This document shows, piece by piece, positions 34,590 to 43,896 of a stretch of 64,000 bases of DNA. The notes beneath the pieces are model-generated. The model was not told the DNA's origin. It saw nothing but the letters and a program-made list of their open reading frames with translations, and made no database searches. Position 1 is the stretch's first letter, and every line of letters begins with the position of its first letter. Position numbers and translations under genes: made by a program. The stretch is from Leptolyngbya boryana PCC 6306 (lineage in GTDB: Bacteria > Cyanobacteriota > Cyanobacteriia > Leptolyngbyales > Leptolyngbyaceae): NCBI RefSeq assembly GCF_000353285.1, contig NZ_KB731324.1, positions 2,870,577 to 2,934,576 on the forward strand. Direction: 5' to 3'.

Positions 34590-35542
34590 TGCTGTCATCT
34601 CTGGCTGACCAACTTCATCGCTCTTTGGGGTTGCTGCAAAAGCAAGATATTCAAACTGCGGCGAATGCGTTGAAATCTGACTGGAGCAATGCAAAAATTC
34701 GATTAGGGGATGATTGCGCAGCAATTCGCGATCGCGATGGCTATCTTCTCTTTGCGGCTGAGGGAATGTTGCCGCAATTTGTCGAGCAGGAGCCTTGGTT
34801 TGCGGGCTGGTCGGCAGTCATGGTGAATGTGAGTGATATCTATGCCATGGGAGGAACCCCGATCGCGGTTGTCGATACGATTTGGAGCAAAACTGGGCAG
34901 AATACGGACGCAATCTGGGAAGGAATGAGAGCTGCATCTGCGGCTTACAATGTCCCCATTGTTGGCGGACACACAAACTGCCATAGTTCTTATACAGCAT
35001 TATCTGTCGCAATTCTGGGACGCGCAAATCGTGTGATTACTAGCTTTGATGCTCAACCTGGAGATTTATTATTAGTTGCTACTGATCTTCGAGGTCAACC
35101 TTATCCCAACTATCCCTTCTGGAATGCTGCAACTAATGCCGATCCAACTCAACTGCGAAAGAACTTGTCGATTTTGCCAAAACTAGCTGAAACTGGGCTT
35201 TGCAAGGCAGGCAAAGATATCAGTATGGGCGGCATTATTGGAACGCTGATTATGTTGTTAGAGACTTCTAACTGTGGAGCGATTCTCAATCTTGAACAAG
35301 TTCCCTGCCCGAATGAGCTTGCATTGCACGAGTGGTTAGTGCATTTTCCAAGCTATGGCTTTTTATTGAGTATTGCGCCTCCTCTCGTTCAGCAGGTGCA
35401 AGCTTTATTTCGAGAACAGGATTTAGTCTGTGAAGTTGTTGGAGAGATTCAGGCGAATCCGCAGTTGATTCTACGATCGTATGGTGAATCGATCGAATTC
35501 TGGGATCTCTCTAAGCAGGGACTGACAGGGTTTGCACCATGA
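34589..35542 (+). CDS. Sll0787-family AIR synthase-like protein (Nit1C cluster)
   Basis: A 317-residue protein of the PurM/SelD/ThiL/HypE (AIR synthase-related) superfamily. It shows the glycine-rich DDCAAIRDRDGYLLFAAEGM entry to the ATP site, WSAVMVNVSDIYAMGGTPIAVVDTIW and VGGHTNC, then a C-terminal domain with GKDISMGGIIGTLIMLLE. Such enzymes bind ATP and activate an oxygen or carboxyl group of their substrate. The Nit1C substrate is unknown. The ATG at 34589 overlaps the GNAT stop, and its own stop overlaps the glycosyltransferase start (ATGA). Confidence 0.9.
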   Translation: MLSSLADQLHRSLGLLQKQDIQTAANALKSDWSNAKIRLGDDCAAIRDRDGYLLFAAEGMLPQFVEQEPWFAGWSAVMVNVSDIYAMGGTPIAVVDTIWSKTGQNTDAIWEGMRAASAAYNVPIVGGHTNCHSSYTALSVAILGRANRVITSFDAQPGDLLLVATDLRGQPYPNYPFWNAATNADPTQLRKNLSILPKLAETGLCKAGKDISMGGIIGTLIMLLETSNCGAILNLEQVPCPNELALHEWLVHFPSYGFLLSIAPPLVQQVQALFREQDLVCEVVGEIQANPQLILRSYGESIEFWDLSKQGLTGFAP

Positions 35543-36639
35543 AAATCGCACTCCTGACTTACTCAACCAAACCGCGAGGAAGTGTCATTCATACCTTAGA
35601 GCTTGCAGAAGCTTTGCATGATTTAGGACATTCTGTTTGTGTGTTTGCGCTGGATAAAGATGGCAAGGGATTTGATTATCCGCTCTCTTGCCAGGTGCAA
35701 TTGATTCCAGCCCATCCTGCTCCATCGGAAATTGACCAACTGATTGCTCAACGGATTCAAGAATTTGTCAATTACTTCAATCAGTTTCCGCAGCAGTTTG
35801 ACTGCTACCATGCTCAAGATTGTTTGAGTGCAAATGCGCTAGCAATTTTGCGAGAACAAGGATATATCCCGCATTTTGTTCGCACAGTGCATCATATTGA
35901 AGACTATCAAAGTATTTATTTGCAACACTGTCAGGATCGATCGATTCGAGAAGCTTCTCTGTGCTTTTGTGTCAGCGATCGCTGGAAGTCTGAACTTCAA
36001 GAACACTATCAAATCAATGCTCCACGTGTGATCAATGGCGTAAACCTCAAACGATTTTCGGCTCAAGATCATTTCTTTGATTTTTCAGGTCATCCCATCT
36101 ATCTGACCGTCGGCGGCATTGAACCCCGAAAAAACTCTATCTGTCTCTTGCAAGCGTTTCAGAAAGTTCTGACTCGATTTCCTCAAGCGCAATTGGTGAT
36201 TGCAGGGGGAGCGACTTTATTTGACTATCAAGAGTATCGAGATGAATTCTTTGCGATCGCCGAATCTCTCAATCTAAAAGACTCACTGGTACTACTTGGC
36301 GTAGTTGCTGATGCTGACCTACCCAAGCTTTACCAAAGTGCCGATGTCTTTGTATTTCCATCTGTAAAAGAAGGTTGGGGCTTAGTCATTTTAGAAGCGA
36401 TCGCTAGTAAAATTCCTGTAATTACTTCCAAACAGCCGCCGTTTACTGAATTTCTCAACGAAACGCAAGCGCTACTCGTTGATCCTTACTCAGTTGATGC
36501 GATTGTCTCAGCAATGTGTTCCGTGTTTGATTCTGCCGATTCTCTAGTCGCTCAGAGCCAATCGGTTCTCTCCCAATACACTTGGGAAATTTCCGCTCAG
36601 CAACATATTCACCACTACCAAACTTTACTTTATGCCTGA
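35539..36639 (+). CDS. MSMEG_0565-family glycosyltransferase (Nit1C cluster)
   Basis: A 366-residue GT4-type, GT-B fold enzyme. It starts MKIALLTYSTKPRGSVIHTLELAEAL and contains the family linker VNGVNLKRFS, LTVGGIEPRKNSICLLQAF and the donor-binding FVFPSVKEGWGLVILEAIASKIPVI with the E-x7-E pair. It is a constant member of Nit1C clusters. The presence of a glycosyltransferase suggests that the pathway makes a glycosylated metabolite rather than acting only in nitrile breakdown. It overlaps both neighbours by four and eight bases. Confidence 0.92.
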   Translation: MKIALLTYSTKPRGSVIHTLELAEALHDLGHSVCVFALDKDGKGFDYPLSCQVQLIPAHPAPSEIDQLIAQRIQEFVNYFNQFPQQFDCYHAQDCLSANALAILREQGYIPHFVRTVHHIEDYQSIYLQHCQDRSIREASLCFCVSDRWKSELQEHYQINAPRVINGVNLKRFSAQDHFFDFSGHPIYLTVGGIEPRKNSICLLQAFQKVLTRFPQAQLVIAGGATLFDYQEYRDEFFAIAESLNLKDSLVLLGVVADADLPKLYQSADVFVFPSVKEGWGLVILEAIASKIPVITSKQPPFTEFLNETQALLVDPYSVDAIVSAMCSVFDSADSLVAQSQSVLSQYTWEISAQQHIHHYQTLLYA

Positions 36640-36919
36640 AATCCGGTTTCAAATCCGTTGGTCTGACGGAACACAAGATTCTTGCTATTCTCCCTCGCTG
36701 ATTGTTAAAGAGTACTTTAGTCCCAACACAGATTACGCGCTAGACGATTTTGTTGAGCGATCGCGCACTGCCTTGAATATTGCCAGCGATCGCGTCAAAG
36801 CAAAATACGGAAGACCCTGTGGGCTTGCGCTTGGGCAACTGCAAGAAATTGAGGAAAAATCAAAACAGTATGCTCAGATTCCTAATGCAAAAGTCCGTGT
36901 GATTGGATTTATTGAATAG
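36632..36919 (+). CDS. MSMEG_0570-family nitrogen starvation response protein
   Basis: A 95-residue small protein, last of the cluster. It begins MPEIRFQIRWSDGTQDSCYSPSLIVKEYF and continues FVERSRTALNIASDRVKAKYGRPCGLALGQL, matching the short MSMEG_0570 family found only with Nit1C genes. No catalytic motif is evident. It could be a subunit or carrier. Its start overlaps the glycosyltransferase stop by eight bases, so its synthesis is coupled. Confidence 0.92.
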   Translation: MPEIRFQIRWSDGTQDSCYSPSLIVKEYFSPNTDYALDDFVERSRTALNIASDRVKAKYGRPCGLALGQLQEIEEKSKQYAQIPNAKVRVIGFIE

Positions 36920-36964
36920 CCAGTTAATGCATTCAGAAGCATTGGATTTGAGCAAGTTGGACAA

Positions 36965-38602
36965 TTACTCAAGTCCATGACTTTTGCCAATCACCCAACT
37001 GCGGCGGAAAAATCGCGCCAAACTCGACTCTTCCAACGATAGATAAATCGGACGACCATGTGGGCAAGTCCGTGGATTTCGAGTGCGCTGCCAGCGATCG
37101 ATTAAACTCTGCATTTCCTCAAGCGACAATGGCACTCCATTCCGAATCGCACTTCGGCAAGCAACTGCCACCTGTGCCGCCTGCAAATCTCCTCCCAAAC
37201 TCAATTCAATCAATGCATCGGCACAATCCTCGCGTTGAGCGAGTAACTCAGGAGCCGATCGGACTGCCCACAATTGCTCTCCAAACGGATCAACTTCAAT
37301 CCCAATCCGCTCAAGCTGTTCGATTTGAGAGCTAGAAAGCTGATTCAGAACAATGGCAGGGTCGAGTGGAATGAGTTGCCAGCGATCGCTAATTTCTTCA
37401 AACAACACTCGCTCATGAGCAATATGCTGTTCGATCAACCACATGCCTGAAGCATGTTCTGCCAAAATATATCGATTGTGAACTTGAGTCAGAGCTTTTA
37501 ATGGAGAAAACGGAGCAGGTTCAGGCTGGATTTCACGCGACACATGATAGCCAGCCTCAGCTTCCGCTGCTTTGATCAGTTGGCTTGCTTGAGCCGTATA
37601 AAGACTATCAGGAACCGTATCAGGATGAATGCGAAGCGCTTGAGCGATCGTACCTTTCACCCGCTCTTTCCACTCATCCAAGTGATGTAAGTACACTTCA
37701 GCTTTGGCAGGGTGGCGATTCCAATCGATATGTTCAGGATCAAGTTGCAGATGCACTAAGCAAATCGGATGTCGATCGCGAGGTAACGTTCGCCGAAATG
37801 CGCCTAAAATCGTTTGCTCTAGGTCTGAAAATTTTACAAATCGCCCATTCACAGCAACTCTCACCCAATCTGGACGATGTCGATGCGCGCGATCGGGCAA
37901 TCCTAAGACGACAGAAATTCCAGGCGATTGCAGTTCCGTTAAATCCTCGATTCGCACATCTTTCAACAATTGTGGAAGAAGATCTTTCGCAGAGTGACCG
38001 CCCCAGAGATTAAACCATACGCGATCGTTTTGATAAACCTGCCAGGTGATGCGCGGATGAGCTAACGCAATTTGATAAATCGTTTGTTGAATTGCTTTTA
38101 ATTGCTGTGAAGTAGAAGGTAGTCCTTCCCGTCGCGCTTCCCAGATTTCAAATAAGCGATCGACTATGACAATCGTTCCGGGTGCGATCGCAACCGATTC
38201 GATTTGATTCGCTTCTCCCTCAGAACTATAAGCCACGCGCCATCCCGGTTCTGAAGCACTGCGGCTGAGGATTTCTAAACTAGAGAGTTGCGCCAGACTG
38301 TGCAATGCTTCGCCTCGAAATCCTAGACTATGAATTTGCCAGAGATCGGCGCGATCGCGAATTTTACTGGTGCTATGCGGCTGTGCAGCTTGGCGCAAGT
38401 TCTCCAAAGTCATGCCTGCCCCATTGTCTGCAACTCGTACTCGCCACTGGTCTGCCCAAATGGAAACAGTAATGCGAGTCGCTCCAGCATCAATAGCATT
38501 TTCCACGAGTTCACGAACAACTGCGGCAAGAGAGTCGATCACTTCTCCAGCGGCGATGAGGTGAATTACGTCGATCGGTAGCGGTTGAATCTGCTGTCCC
38601 AT
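36965..38602 (-). CDS. mutL: DNA mismatch repair protein MutL
   Basis: A 545-residue GHKL ATPase, on the short side for MutL. N-terminal motifs: ELVENAIDAGAT, VADNGAGM and STSKI...LGFRGEALHSL. The C-terminal dimerisation/endonuclease domain has EQHIAHERVLFEE where latent-endonuclease MutL proteins have DQHAxxERxxxE, plus ACRSAIRNG and the zinc-site CPHGRPIYLSL. The Asp-to-Glu and Ala-to-Ile changes are worth noting, although CPHGRP supports an endonuclease-type MutL. It works with MutS on replication errors. Confidence 0.95.
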   Translation of the reverse strand: MGQQIQPLPIDVIHLIAAGEVIDSLAAVVRELVENAIDAGATRITVSIWADQWRVRVADNGAGMTLENLRQAAQPHSTSKIRDRADLWQIHSLGFRGEALHSLAQLSSLEILSRSASEPGWRVAYSSEGEANQIESVAIAPGTIVIVDRLFEIWEARREGLPSTSQQLKAIQQTIYQIALAHPRITWQVYQNDRVWFNLWGGHSAKDLLPQLLKDVRIEDLTELQSPGISVVLGLPDRAHRHRPDWVRVAVNGRFVKFSDLEQTILGAFRRTLPRDRHPICLVHLQLDPEHIDWNRHPAKAEVYLHHLDEWKERVKGTIAQALRIHPDTVPDSLYTAQASQLIKAAEAEAGYHVSREIQPEPAPFSPLKALTQVHNRYILAEHASGMWLIEQHIAHERVLFEEISDRWQLIPLDPAIVLNQLSSSQIEQLERIGIEVDPFGEQLWAVRSAPELLAQREDCADALIELSLGGDLQAAQVAVACRSAIRNGVPLSLEEMQSLIDRWQRTRNPRTCPHGRPIYLSLEESSLARFFRRSWVIGKSHGLE

Positions 38603-38772
38603 TCCTTCAGTTTACAGAAATCAAAAAGGGGATTGGAGGAATGAAAATCACAATCGCCCGAAGTTCTATCTCATTCGCCTTCAGATCCGGTCTGATGGAT
38701 GGATTCGCTCAGGCAAAGCAAACAACTCTCTTCTGATGCGCTGTGAAAAAATGGTGTCTAGAAAAGAAAAAA

Positions 38773-38801
38773 GCCATTGCTGGAATCTCTTCAGCAATGG
38801 C
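38773..38801 (-). terminator. Rho-independent terminator of ilvE
   Basis: GCCATTGCTG at 38773-38782 pairs with CAGCAATGGC at 38792-38801. On the minus strand a TTTTTTCTTTTC run follows. It lies 25 bases after the aminotransferase stop codon. Confidence 0.9.
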
Positions 38802-38825
38802 AAGGGTTGGATTTTGTTTGATCAA

Positions 38826-39794
38826 TTAGCCAACTGTAGTTAGCTCGGGAGCTGATGCAACCTTACTAGGAGCCGGAATCAGAGAGAAATCAACAGCCGG
38901 ATGCGGATCAAGTCCAGTCACAGCATTGTGATACCGTTCCGCGATCGCATTGATAATCGGAGAATCCCCATACACGGTTTTCTCAACCGATTTCACAGGT
39001 GTAACCTCGCTCAAGGTTCCAACGATTCCGACTTCATCAGCGATGATCAACTCGGTACGCTCGATTGGGCGACGCTCAAACGGGATGCCCATCGATTGAC
39101 ATAGGCTTTCAATGATATCAACAGTGATGCTCTCTAGCGCACCTTCCCACGCTGGAGGTGTGAAAACTTTGCCATCTCGCACGACCAGAACACAAGTTTG
39201 TAGGGTTTCAGCGACTCGTCCTGATTCGTTGAGGATAATCATGTCGGAATATCCGCGATCGCGTCCTTCGATTTTGACAAAGCGAGCGATCTGATAATTT
39301 GTGCTGGTTTTCACGCGTGCAGGCAGCGCTAAATCTGACCCGCGCTTCCAAGGCGTAACCCCCAAATTCATAGGAGCAGGGCGAGTCATGGGAGTTTGAT
39401 ATGCGGTGAGAACGAGATTGCTGGTACTGCCTTCGCCCCAGAAGCCTTCATCGCCGTATAGAGTGGCTCTGACCCACATATTGCGATCGGGTCGCCACAG
39501 CAGTTTGACCAAATCATGATGCGCCTGCTCGAATTCCTCGTAACTCATCTCGAAAGGGATATAGAGCACCTTGGCAGAGCGAATTAAGCGATCGTAGTGT
39601 CTTCGCATTGCCACAATACCGAAACTTCCGTCCGGTTGCCAGTATCCTTTGAGACCTTCAAAAACGTTAAGTCCTCGAAGTATAGCTTCACTCGAAATAT
39701 GAAAATTGGCTTCTTCCCAAAGGCAAATCTTGCCGCCAAAGTAAACATATTTCGGTTTTTGCAGTTGAGTAACAGAAGGAGGGGGTGAAACCAT
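38826..39794 (-). CDS. ilvE: Branched-chain amino acid aminotransferase (class IV)
   Basis: About 322 residues from the ATG at 39794; a TTG at 39836 could extend it by 14. It is a PLP-dependent class IV transaminase: YVYFGGKICLWEEANFHISSEAILRGLNVFEGLKGY, MRRHYDRLIRSAKVL, the catalytic Lys in RVKTSTNYQIARFVKIEG and LNESGRVAETLQTCVLVVRDGKV. It carries out the last step of Leu, Ile and Val synthesis. It is a lone gene with its own terminator. Use of D-amino acids or aminodeoxychorismate by relatives makes the exact substrate less than certain. Confidence 0.88.
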   Translation of the reverse strand: MVSPPPSVTQLQKPKYVYFGGKICLWEEANFHISSEAILRGLNVFEGLKGYWQPDGSFGIVAMRRHYDRLIRSAKVLYIPFEMSYEEFEQAHHDLVKLLWRPDRNMWVRATLYGDEGFWGEGSTSNLVLTAYQTPMTRPAPMNLGVTPWKRGSDLALPARVKTSTNYQIARFVKIEGRDRGYSDMIILNESGRVAETLQTCVLVVRDGKVFTPPAWEGALESITVDIIESLCQSMGIPFERRPIERTELIIADEVGIVGTLSEVTPVKSVEKTVYGDSPIINAIAERYHNAVTGLDPHPAVDFSLIPAPSKVASAPELTTVG

Positions 39795-40031
39795 GAGCTT
39801 TAGATGTGAAAGTGAATAGGATAAAGTGGAGGTCAAAAAGTAATTAAGGATTCAGAGTCTCCACTCACTCTTATCGTCAATTATTGGTCTTCTGTCTAGC
39901 AATTCTACGGATATCTTCATTGAATCCTTGTATCCCTGCGCGATGTTTAAATTTTGCGCGTGAATGTCTTCGATCAAACGGGGTCGCCAAGAACCAGTAT
40001 TGTGATTAGGCAATCCATACCATTGTGTGAG

Positions 40032-41645
40032 ATGAATACTCGTTCAATTCCCAAAATTTCGGTCTGGTTAATTCTGACTCTGGCGATCGCAACGGTCTAC
40101 GCCGGGTTGGCACTGAAAGATGCGTTCTCAGACGCAACCGTAATTCAGGATGATGCGCGAGTGTATTTGATCTGGATGCAGCGATTTCTCGATCCGTCGC
40201 TGTTTCTCAATGATCCAATGGCGCAATATTTTCATTCGGTTACCCCTTGGGGGTTGGGGACGCTGTATTGGCTGGCATCACAGCTTGGAATTACGCCGAT
40301 CGTATTCAGCAAAATTCTACCTATACTGGTCACACTGCTTCTAGGCTGGTATGGCTATCGCTTGACTTTGGTCTTGTTTCCTGTGCCAATGGCTGGATTT
40401 CTGAGCAGCGTCATTCTGCTGCAAAGTTGCTGGCAGCGGGATGATCTGGCTTCAGGGTCTCCGCGAGCATTTTGGGCATTGTTGTTAGCTGCATTCCTTT
40501 ACTATTTTGTAAAACGGGCTTGGATTGCGATCGCGCTAGTTGTGATTGCGATGGGGTTACTGTGCCCGTTAGCTGCTGTGCTGATTTGCATCTGGTTGGG
40601 ATTGCGAGGACTTTGGGGACTAAAGCGCCGATCGATTCAACGAGCAGAATGGATCATTTTGGGAATTACGATCGCCATGTTACTGCCTTATGTCTTCAGT
40701 CAATCGGAGTTTGCGCCAACGGTGAATGCGGCTCAAGCCCGATTGATGCCAGAATTTCAGCCAGGGGGGCGCTTGCCATTTTTCTTTCCCAATCCAATGC
40801 GGTTTTGGTTTGAGGGAACAGATAGCGGGTTTCAAGTTTCATTCAATCCGGCTGTGATTGGCTTGGGATTGTTGTTACCAGGGCTTGCTAAGTTTCGGAT
40901 GCCTGAACAGTTAAAGCCTGAATGGGTTGTATTGCCACAATTAGCTGGAGCCGGAATTGTTGGCTTTTTTCTCGCTCATGCTTTGTTTGTGAAATTACAC
41001 TTTCCTAGCCGATACATCACTCATAGTTGGCGGATTGCAATGGCAGTCAGTGCGGGAATTGTCATTGCGATCGCACTTGAAAAGTTAAAACCACAGCGCT
41101 GGCTCTGTGCAATGCTCGTCATCGGAATTGTTGTATTTCCGCATTTTGCTTGGAAAGATTTTCCGTATACCGGGTATGCAGGTGGTAAAAATCCAGAACT
41201 GTATGAATTCTTGAAAGTACTGCCAAAGACGACATTAACCGCTTATCTTGGCGAAGATGCGAATAATCTACCTTTACTGTCTCAGCGATCGACTTTAGTT
41301 GCTCAAGAATATGCTGTGCCGTTTCATCTAGGCTATTATTTACCGATGCGGCAGAAAGCAGTCGATCTGATCAATGCACAGTATAGTGAATCATTAGAGC
41401 CTGCAAAAAAAATGATTCGGCAGTATCAAGTCACGCATTGGTTAATTGATGCAAATGCATTCACGCCAGGCTATTTGGATAGCTATCGTTGGTTTAACGT
41501 ATTTCAGCAAGAGAAGAAACAAGCGATCGCAGTTCTAACCTCTGGAAAGGTTCCGGCGCTCTATCGATTCATACCCAGATGTGCGATAACTACTATTTCA
41601 GGCACAACGGTTGTCGATGCCGTTTGCGTACTCGCACAAAAATAG
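40032..41645 (+). CDS. Polytopic membrane protein, possible GT-C-like enzyme
   Basis: About 537 residues from the ATG at 40032; an in-frame GTG at 39954 lacks support. There are ten or more membrane segments, beginning ISVWLILTLAIATVYAGLAL. An acidic loop follows the first one (DATVIQDDARVYLIWMQRFLDPSLFLND), which is the position and type of the metal/lipid-sugar-binding loop in GT-C glycosyltransferases. The C-terminal 120 residues are soluble (YEFLKVLPKTTLTAYLGEDANNLPLL). I do not recognise a family by name, so the GT-C idea is inference from topology. Confidence 0.65.
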   Translation: MNTRSIPKISVWLILTLAIATVYAGLALKDAFSDATVIQDDARVYLIWMQRFLDPSLFLNDPMAQYFHSVTPWGLGTLYWLASQLGITPIVFSKILPILVTLLLGWYGYRLTLVLFPVPMAGFLSSVILLQSCWQRDDLASGSPRAFWALLLAAFLYYFVKRAWIAIALVVIAMGLLCPLAAVLICIWLGLRGLWGLKRRSIQRAEWIILGITIAMLLPYVFSQSEFAPTVNAAQARLMPEFQPGGRLPFFFPNPMRFWFEGTDSGFQVSFNPAVIGLGLLLPGLAKFRMPEQLKPEWVVLPQLAGAGIVGFFLAHALFVKLHFPSRYITHSWRIAMAVSAGIVIAIALEKLKPQRWLCAMLVIGIVVFPHFAWKDFPYTGYAGGKNPELYEFLKVLPKTTLTAYLGEDANNLPLLSQRSTLVAQEYAVPFHLGYYLPMRQKAVDLINAQYSESLEPAKKMIRQYQVTHWLIDANAFTPGYLDSYRWFNVFQQEKKQAIAVLTSGKVPALYRFIPRCAITTISGTTVVDAVCVLAQK

Positions 41646-41756
41646 CTCTTGTAATATCTGTATTATATGTAGTATGCTAGTCGATCTTACAGGCTGAAAG
41701 GTTCATCATTTCAGCCAAATTTCGATTAGGGACGATCGACCATCGCCGGAGGATGT

Positions 41757-43574
41757 ATGGCTAAATTTTTAGACATTCTCAAATATTTTCGCAACTACTG
41801 GAAGATTTCGCTTTTTAGTATTGCGATGATGAGTTTGTTCGAGATTATTGACTTATCTGTGCCGTATGCGATCGGGCAAATTTTGAACGTGTTATCTGGA
41901 CAACCGTTAGATCGAGTTGTACAAGGTGGCGTAACTGCGATCGCTCAACTTGGCAATTTCGAGATGACGCAAACGTTTACACTGACCTCGCTGTTAATTT
42001 TGGTCGGGCTAATTTCGGTTGGACGTGCCCCGATTCAACCTTGGTTAGGACCTTGGTTTGCCTGGGATACAGCATTTCGAGCACGCCGAGATAATGCTGA
42101 AGCAGCGTTGAGAAAAGTATTGACGTTGCCGTTAGAATTTTACGACGAAAATAATGCGGGTAGAATTGCGGCTCGTGTTGCTAAAGGTTTATCAAACCAC
42201 ACCTGGACTTTTCCTGATCTCACATCTCATCTATTACCGAAGTTTTTCCGAGTCATTGGGATTTTCGCAGTTATCTGGTTTATTGAGTGGCGAATTGCGC
42301 TTCTCTTATTAGTCTCTTTCATCGGCATCTTAGCGTTTAACTTATCGGGATTAAAGCGATTATCCCAACAAGAAGAACGCTTAGATAAATATATGGAAGA
42401 TACCGAAAGCCGGACTTCTGAGATTATTACCAACATTAAGACCGTTAAAGCGTTTGCGACTGAAACATCAGAACTCAAACGGCAGCAACAAAGACTCGAT
42501 CGAGAATTCAAAGTCCTCGATTACCGGATTCACAAAGGGTATGTGATTCTTGGAACCTATGAACGCACGATCGTACAATCCTGTGTTTTCTTGGTCTTTG
42601 CACTGACTGTATTTGCAACGGCTCAAGGTACAATCTCGCTCGGTCATTTCATTACGACCTTTACAGTCGCGAGTATGGCGTATGCTGAGGTTGAACCGAT
42701 TAGCCAATTTGCTGAGTTCTTTGCTCGTCGATATGGCTCCATGATTCGCTTCCATGAGTTTATGAAGCTCCCGGTCGGTGTGGATGCGAGTAGTCTTGCT
42801 GAGACTCCAGAAGCCGTTCCGCAGTATCAATTTACTGGAAAAGTTGAATTCTCTCATCTGAAGTTCGGGTACAGTGCCGATCGCCCTGTACTCAAAGATA
42901 TCAATCTACTCATTGAACCGTATCAGACGGTGGCATTAGTCGGTCGATCAGGTTCAGGGAAATCAACGCTAGTAAAACTCTTGTTCCGTTACTTTGAACC
43001 GAATCAGGGCAAGATTCTGATTGATGGTCAAGATATCCGACGGTTAGATGTGAGCGGTTACCGGAAACGATTAGCGATCGTTCACCAAGAAGTCGATATT
43101 TTCAATGGCACGTTGCTCGATAACCTAATGTATGGCAATCCCAATGCCACGATCGAGCAAGTCCGCGAAGCCTGTAGAATTGCTCAGGCTGAGGACTTTA
43201 TCAAACAGATGCCTGCGGGATATTCTACGATCGTGGGAGAACGAGGCGTTCGACTCTCAGGAGGACAACGACAGCGCATTGGGATTGCACGGGCGCTGAT
43301 TGTTGATCCAGATGTGCTGATCTTTGACGAAGCAACATCGAGTTTGGACTATGAATCTGAGCGCTCGATTCAGCTAGCCATGCGATCGATTCTCGGTACG
43401 AGAACGTTGATTATTATTGCTCACCGACTGAGTACGGTGCGTGAAGCAGACAAAATTGTGGTGCTAGACCAAGGCAATATTGTCGAGGTCGGTAGCCATG
43501 ATGAACTGCTTCAGCAAGGCGGATTGTATCAACGTTTGCACTCACTTCAGGAGACGGGTGAATTGCTAGCTTAG
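41757..43574 (+). CDS. ABC transporter, fused permease and ATPase
   Basis: A 605-residue half-transporter with GGAGG shortly before its ATG. An N-terminal six-segment domain (about 1-330) begins FLDILKYFRNYWKISLFSIAMMSLFEIIDLSVPYAIGQI. The ATPase domain contains GRSGSGKST, IVHQEVDIFNGTLLDNLMYG, signature LSGGQRQRIGIARALI, Walker B VLIFDEATSSLD and IIAHRLST. It would work as a homodimeric exporter of lipid, peptide or drug-like substrate. The MsbA-like pattern gives no specific substrate. Confidence 0.92.
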   Translation: MAKFLDILKYFRNYWKISLFSIAMMSLFEIIDLSVPYAIGQILNVLSGQPLDRVVQGGVTAIAQLGNFEMTQTFTLTSLLILVGLISVGRAPIQPWLGPWFAWDTAFRARRDNAEAALRKVLTLPLEFYDENNAGRIAARVAKGLSNHTWTFPDLTSHLLPKFFRVIGIFAVIWFIEWRIALLLLVSFIGILAFNLSGLKRLSQQEERLDKYMEDTESRTSEIITNIKTVKAFATETSELKRQQQRLDREFKVLDYRIHKGYVILGTYERTIVQSCVFLVFALTVFATAQGTISLGHFITTFTVASMAYAEVEPISQFAEFFARRYGSMIRFHEFMKLPVGVDASSLAETPEAVPQYQFTGKVEFSHLKFGYSADRPVLKDINLLIEPYQTVALVGRSGSGKSTLVKLLFRYFEPNQGKILIDGQDIRRLDVSGYRKRLAIVHQEVDIFNGTLLDNLMYGNPNATIEQVREACRIAQAEDFIKQMPAGYSTIVGERGVRLSGGQRQRIGIARALIVDPDVLIFDEATSSLDYESERSIQLAMRSILGTRTLIIIAHRLSTVREADKIVVLDQGNIVEVGSHDELLQQGGLYQRLHSLQETGELLA

Positions 43575-43586
43575 TAGCATAGATTG

Positions 43587-43613
43587 AATGAGGGCAAGAA
43601 TCTCGCCCTCATT
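43587..43613 (+). terminator. Terminator-like hairpin after the ABC exporter
   Basis: AATGAGGGC at 43587-43595 pairs with GCCCTCATT at 43605-43613 around a 9-nt loop, 13 bases after the stop codon. Only a short T-run (ACTATTT) follows. The rest of 43614-43896 holds repeat copy C and the deformylase leader, with no further gene. Confidence 0.65.
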
Positions 43614-43690
43614 ACTATTTCAGGACATTGAAGATTCTGTAATCTGTGTTCTTGATTAATGTGGATAGGCGCAATTAACTTGAAGATAGT

Positions 43691-43845
43691 TGCTGCGTTT
43701 GCGTCTCGCCCCGCATTGAAAATACGGGTCTAACTGTGCGAAGTGGGTTGAAACCCACTGAAGAAGACGTTACGATTGGCTTGTCAGTCCAGTTTATTGG
43801 ACTTCGCAGCGTTAGCCCCGAATTCATTCCGGGCGGGTGAGCAAC
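43691..43845. repeat. Cloverleaf-type palindromic repeat, copy C
   Basis: Outer arms are imperfect: CGCCCCGCATTGAAAATACG near 43707 faces TTAGCCCCGAATTCATTCCG near 43812. Two inner hairpins are AGTGGGTTGAAACCCACT and AGTCCAGTTTATTGGACT. TGCGAA and GATTGGCTTG segments match copy A. Its right end reaches into the region just upstream of the deformylase start. Confidence 0.7.
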
Positions 43846-43896
43846 GAAGCGAGAGGAACTTTGAACTTGAAAGCTGGTTTTAGGAAGGAATTTTCT

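Noticed and set aside
43837-43896. 20-codon N-terminal extension of peptide deformylase from GTG
   Set aside because: It derives from repeat sequence, does not match the family, and the ATG at 43897 has a better ribosome site.
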